From Thermalbibacter longus (GTDB lineage: Bacteria > Chloroflexota > Chloroflexia > Thermomicrobiales > Thermomicrobiaceae), in NCBI RefSeq assembly GCF_023806485.1, contig NZ_JAMSLR010000016.1:1-51587 (forward strand): a stretch of 51,587 nucleotides of DNA, read 5' to 3'. Position 1 is the stretch's first letter; every line of letters begins with the position of its first letter. Positions 50,787-51,587 of this stretch are shown here, piece by piece. A model generated the notes under the pieces. The model made no database searches. It saw only the letters and a program-made list of their open reading frames with translations, and was not told the DNA's origin. The position numbers were made by a program, and so were the translations under genes.

Positions 50787-51545
50787 ATGACACAGGCAGC
50801 CACCGCAACTCGCGAGCTGATTCTCGCCAACCTGGAGGCGGTTCGTAGCCGTATTCGGGACGCTTGCCGCCGGGCTGGCCGCTCTCCGGAGGAGGTGGAT
50901 CTGCTCTTGGTAACCAAGACGGTGCCTGCCGAGCGGATCCGGGTCGCTGTTGAGGCCGGCGAGCGCCTAATCGGCGAGAACAAAGCCCAGGAGGCGCTGG
51001 CCAAGTACGAGGAACTGAAAGACCTGCCGATCGAGTGGCACTTCATCGGCCATCTCCAGACCAACAAGGTCAAGGACGTGCTCACCTTCGCCAGCATGAT
51101 CCAGTCGGTCGACCGGATGCGGCTGGTGGAGAAGCTCGACCAGCAGTTGCAACGACTCGGCCGCAGCCTCGATGTCCTGATCCAGGTCAATACGTCCGAA
51201 GAAGAGAGCAAATTCGGCGTGGCACCGGAGGAGACGCTCGCGTTCGTCCGGCAGGTGGCGCGCTACGACACGCTCAACATCAAGGGGCTGATGACCATCG
51301 GCAAGCTCTCGGCCGACCCCGAGGACGCACGCCGCTGCTTCCGGCTACTCCGCCAGCTCCGCGACCGGATTGTTGCAGAGGGCATCCCGCGCGTGCGCAT
51401 GGAGATCCTCTCGATGGGCATGTCCGGTGACCTGGAGATCGCAGTCGAAGAGGGATCGACGCTGGTACGGGTCGGCACGGCCGTCTTCGGCCCGCGGCCG
51501 CAGCCGGCTAGCCATTTCTGGGACGAGCAGGCAAAGACGCGCTGA
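50787..51545 (+). CDS. YggS/PROSC-family PLP-binding protein
   Basis: A 252-residue protein with the fold-type III alanine-racemase N-terminal barrel. LLLVTKTVPAERI (Lys about residue 42) is the PLP lysine. GENKAQEALAKYEEL, WHFIGHLQTNKVKDV, VLIQVNTSEEESKFG, KGLMTIGKLS and ILSMGMSGDLEIAVEEGSTLVRVGTAVFG are family motifs. The usual GENYVQE has Lys in place of Tyr here. It buffers PLP and affects amino acid homeostasis. ATG 50787 follows GTGAAGGACGCTAACG. The next gene to the right is not in the window. Confidence 0.94.
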   Translation: MTQAATATRELILANLEAVRSRIRDACRRAGRSPEEVDLLLVTKTVPAERIRVAVEAGERLIGENKAQEALAKYEELKDLPIEWHFIGHLQTNKVKDVLTFASMIQSVDRMRLVEKLDQQLQRLGRSLDVLIQVNTSEEESKFGVAPEETLAFVRQVARYDTLNIKGLMTIGKLSADPEDARRCFRLLRQLRDRIVAEGIPRVRMEILSMGMSGDLEIAVEEGSTLVRVGTAVFGPRPQPASHFWDEQAKTR

Positions 51546-51587
51546 CCGGAACCCTCACGCCAGGATCTCATCCACGACCAGCTCGAG

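Overview
The window reads as a high-GC bacterial chromosome with dense short-gap operons, many GTG starts and strong GC third-position bias. The gene set (CPA1 antiporter fused to rhodanese, Tad-type pilus proteins, ThiI without a rhodanese tail, Mut7-C/ubiquitin RNase, Lon-like AAA_32 protease, hydantoinase A/B pair, OppDF fusion ATPase) fits a Thermomicrobia/Sphaerobacter-type Chloroflexota. That assignment is inference from style and gene families; there is no rRNA here to prove it.

The most notable result is two separate genes whose reading frames are each interrupted by one in-frame UGA exactly where a redox Cys is expected. (1) A Na+/H+ antiporter with a C-terminal rhodanese domain (458-2086) has UGA at the catalytic Cys of the rhodanese loop (CTU-PNE). 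(2) A SelW/Rdx-family protein (10570-10815, minus) has UGA at residue 13 in a CTSU motif, the same place as Sec13 of animal SelW. In both mRNAs the UGA is followed at the same offset (+17 to +31) by a perfect 5-bp hairpin with the same loop, CGUGC, inside a shared nonamer CCCGUGCGG. This is how a bacterial SECIS element looks. A conventional stop-to-stop gene call truncates the first gene and misses the second. The organism is therefore predicted to decode selenocysteine; selA, selB, selC and selD are not in the window.

Layout. 1-2.1 kb: initiator tRNA, terminator, antiporter-rhodanese selenoprotein. 2.1-4.6 kb (minus): three TadE/TadG-like pilus-associated proteins. 5.1-5.5 kb: small NTF2-like protein. 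5.5-6.8 kb: gene-poor, decayed-looking DNA with a 10-bp inverted repeat. 6.8-12.3 kb: ChrA transporter, CPBP protease, SelW-ThiI pair, aspartokinase. 12.4-16.4 kb: small membrane proteins, Lon-like protease, Yip1-like protein, serine-recombinase-like protein lacking its serine. 16.6-18.4 kb: a restriction-modification island of visibly lower GC with a XhoI/PaeR7I-like endonuclease. 18.4-19.7 kb: cupin, NTF2-like protein, truncated Uma2. 19.7-24.6 kb (minus): EamA transporter and hydantoinase/oxoprolinase B and A. 24.8-26.3 kb: PhoD-like phosphatase.

26.5-34.3 kb is a coherent monocarboxylate (probably acetate) module: a sigma70-like promoter with a 12-bp palindrome in its spacer, a long leader, small and large subunits of a sodium:solute symporter, a divergent pair made of a cNMP/CBS/DUF294 nucleotidyltransferase and a DnaQ-like exonuclease, and an acetyl-CoA synthetase-like enzyme. 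34.8-37.9 kb holds a large beta-propeller (BNR/Vps10) protein without a signal peptide. 37.9-38.8 kb carries an overlapping two-gene unit that resembles a toxin and its immunity protein. 38.8-44.4 kb: APH-like kinase, amidohydrolase, GGDEF-EAL protein with intact motifs, Mut7-C RNase. 44.5-50.7 kb: complete oligopeptide-type ABC importer with promoter, Tat/lipoprotein binding protein, intercistronic hairpin, two permeases and a double ATPase. The window ends with a YggS-type PLP protein.
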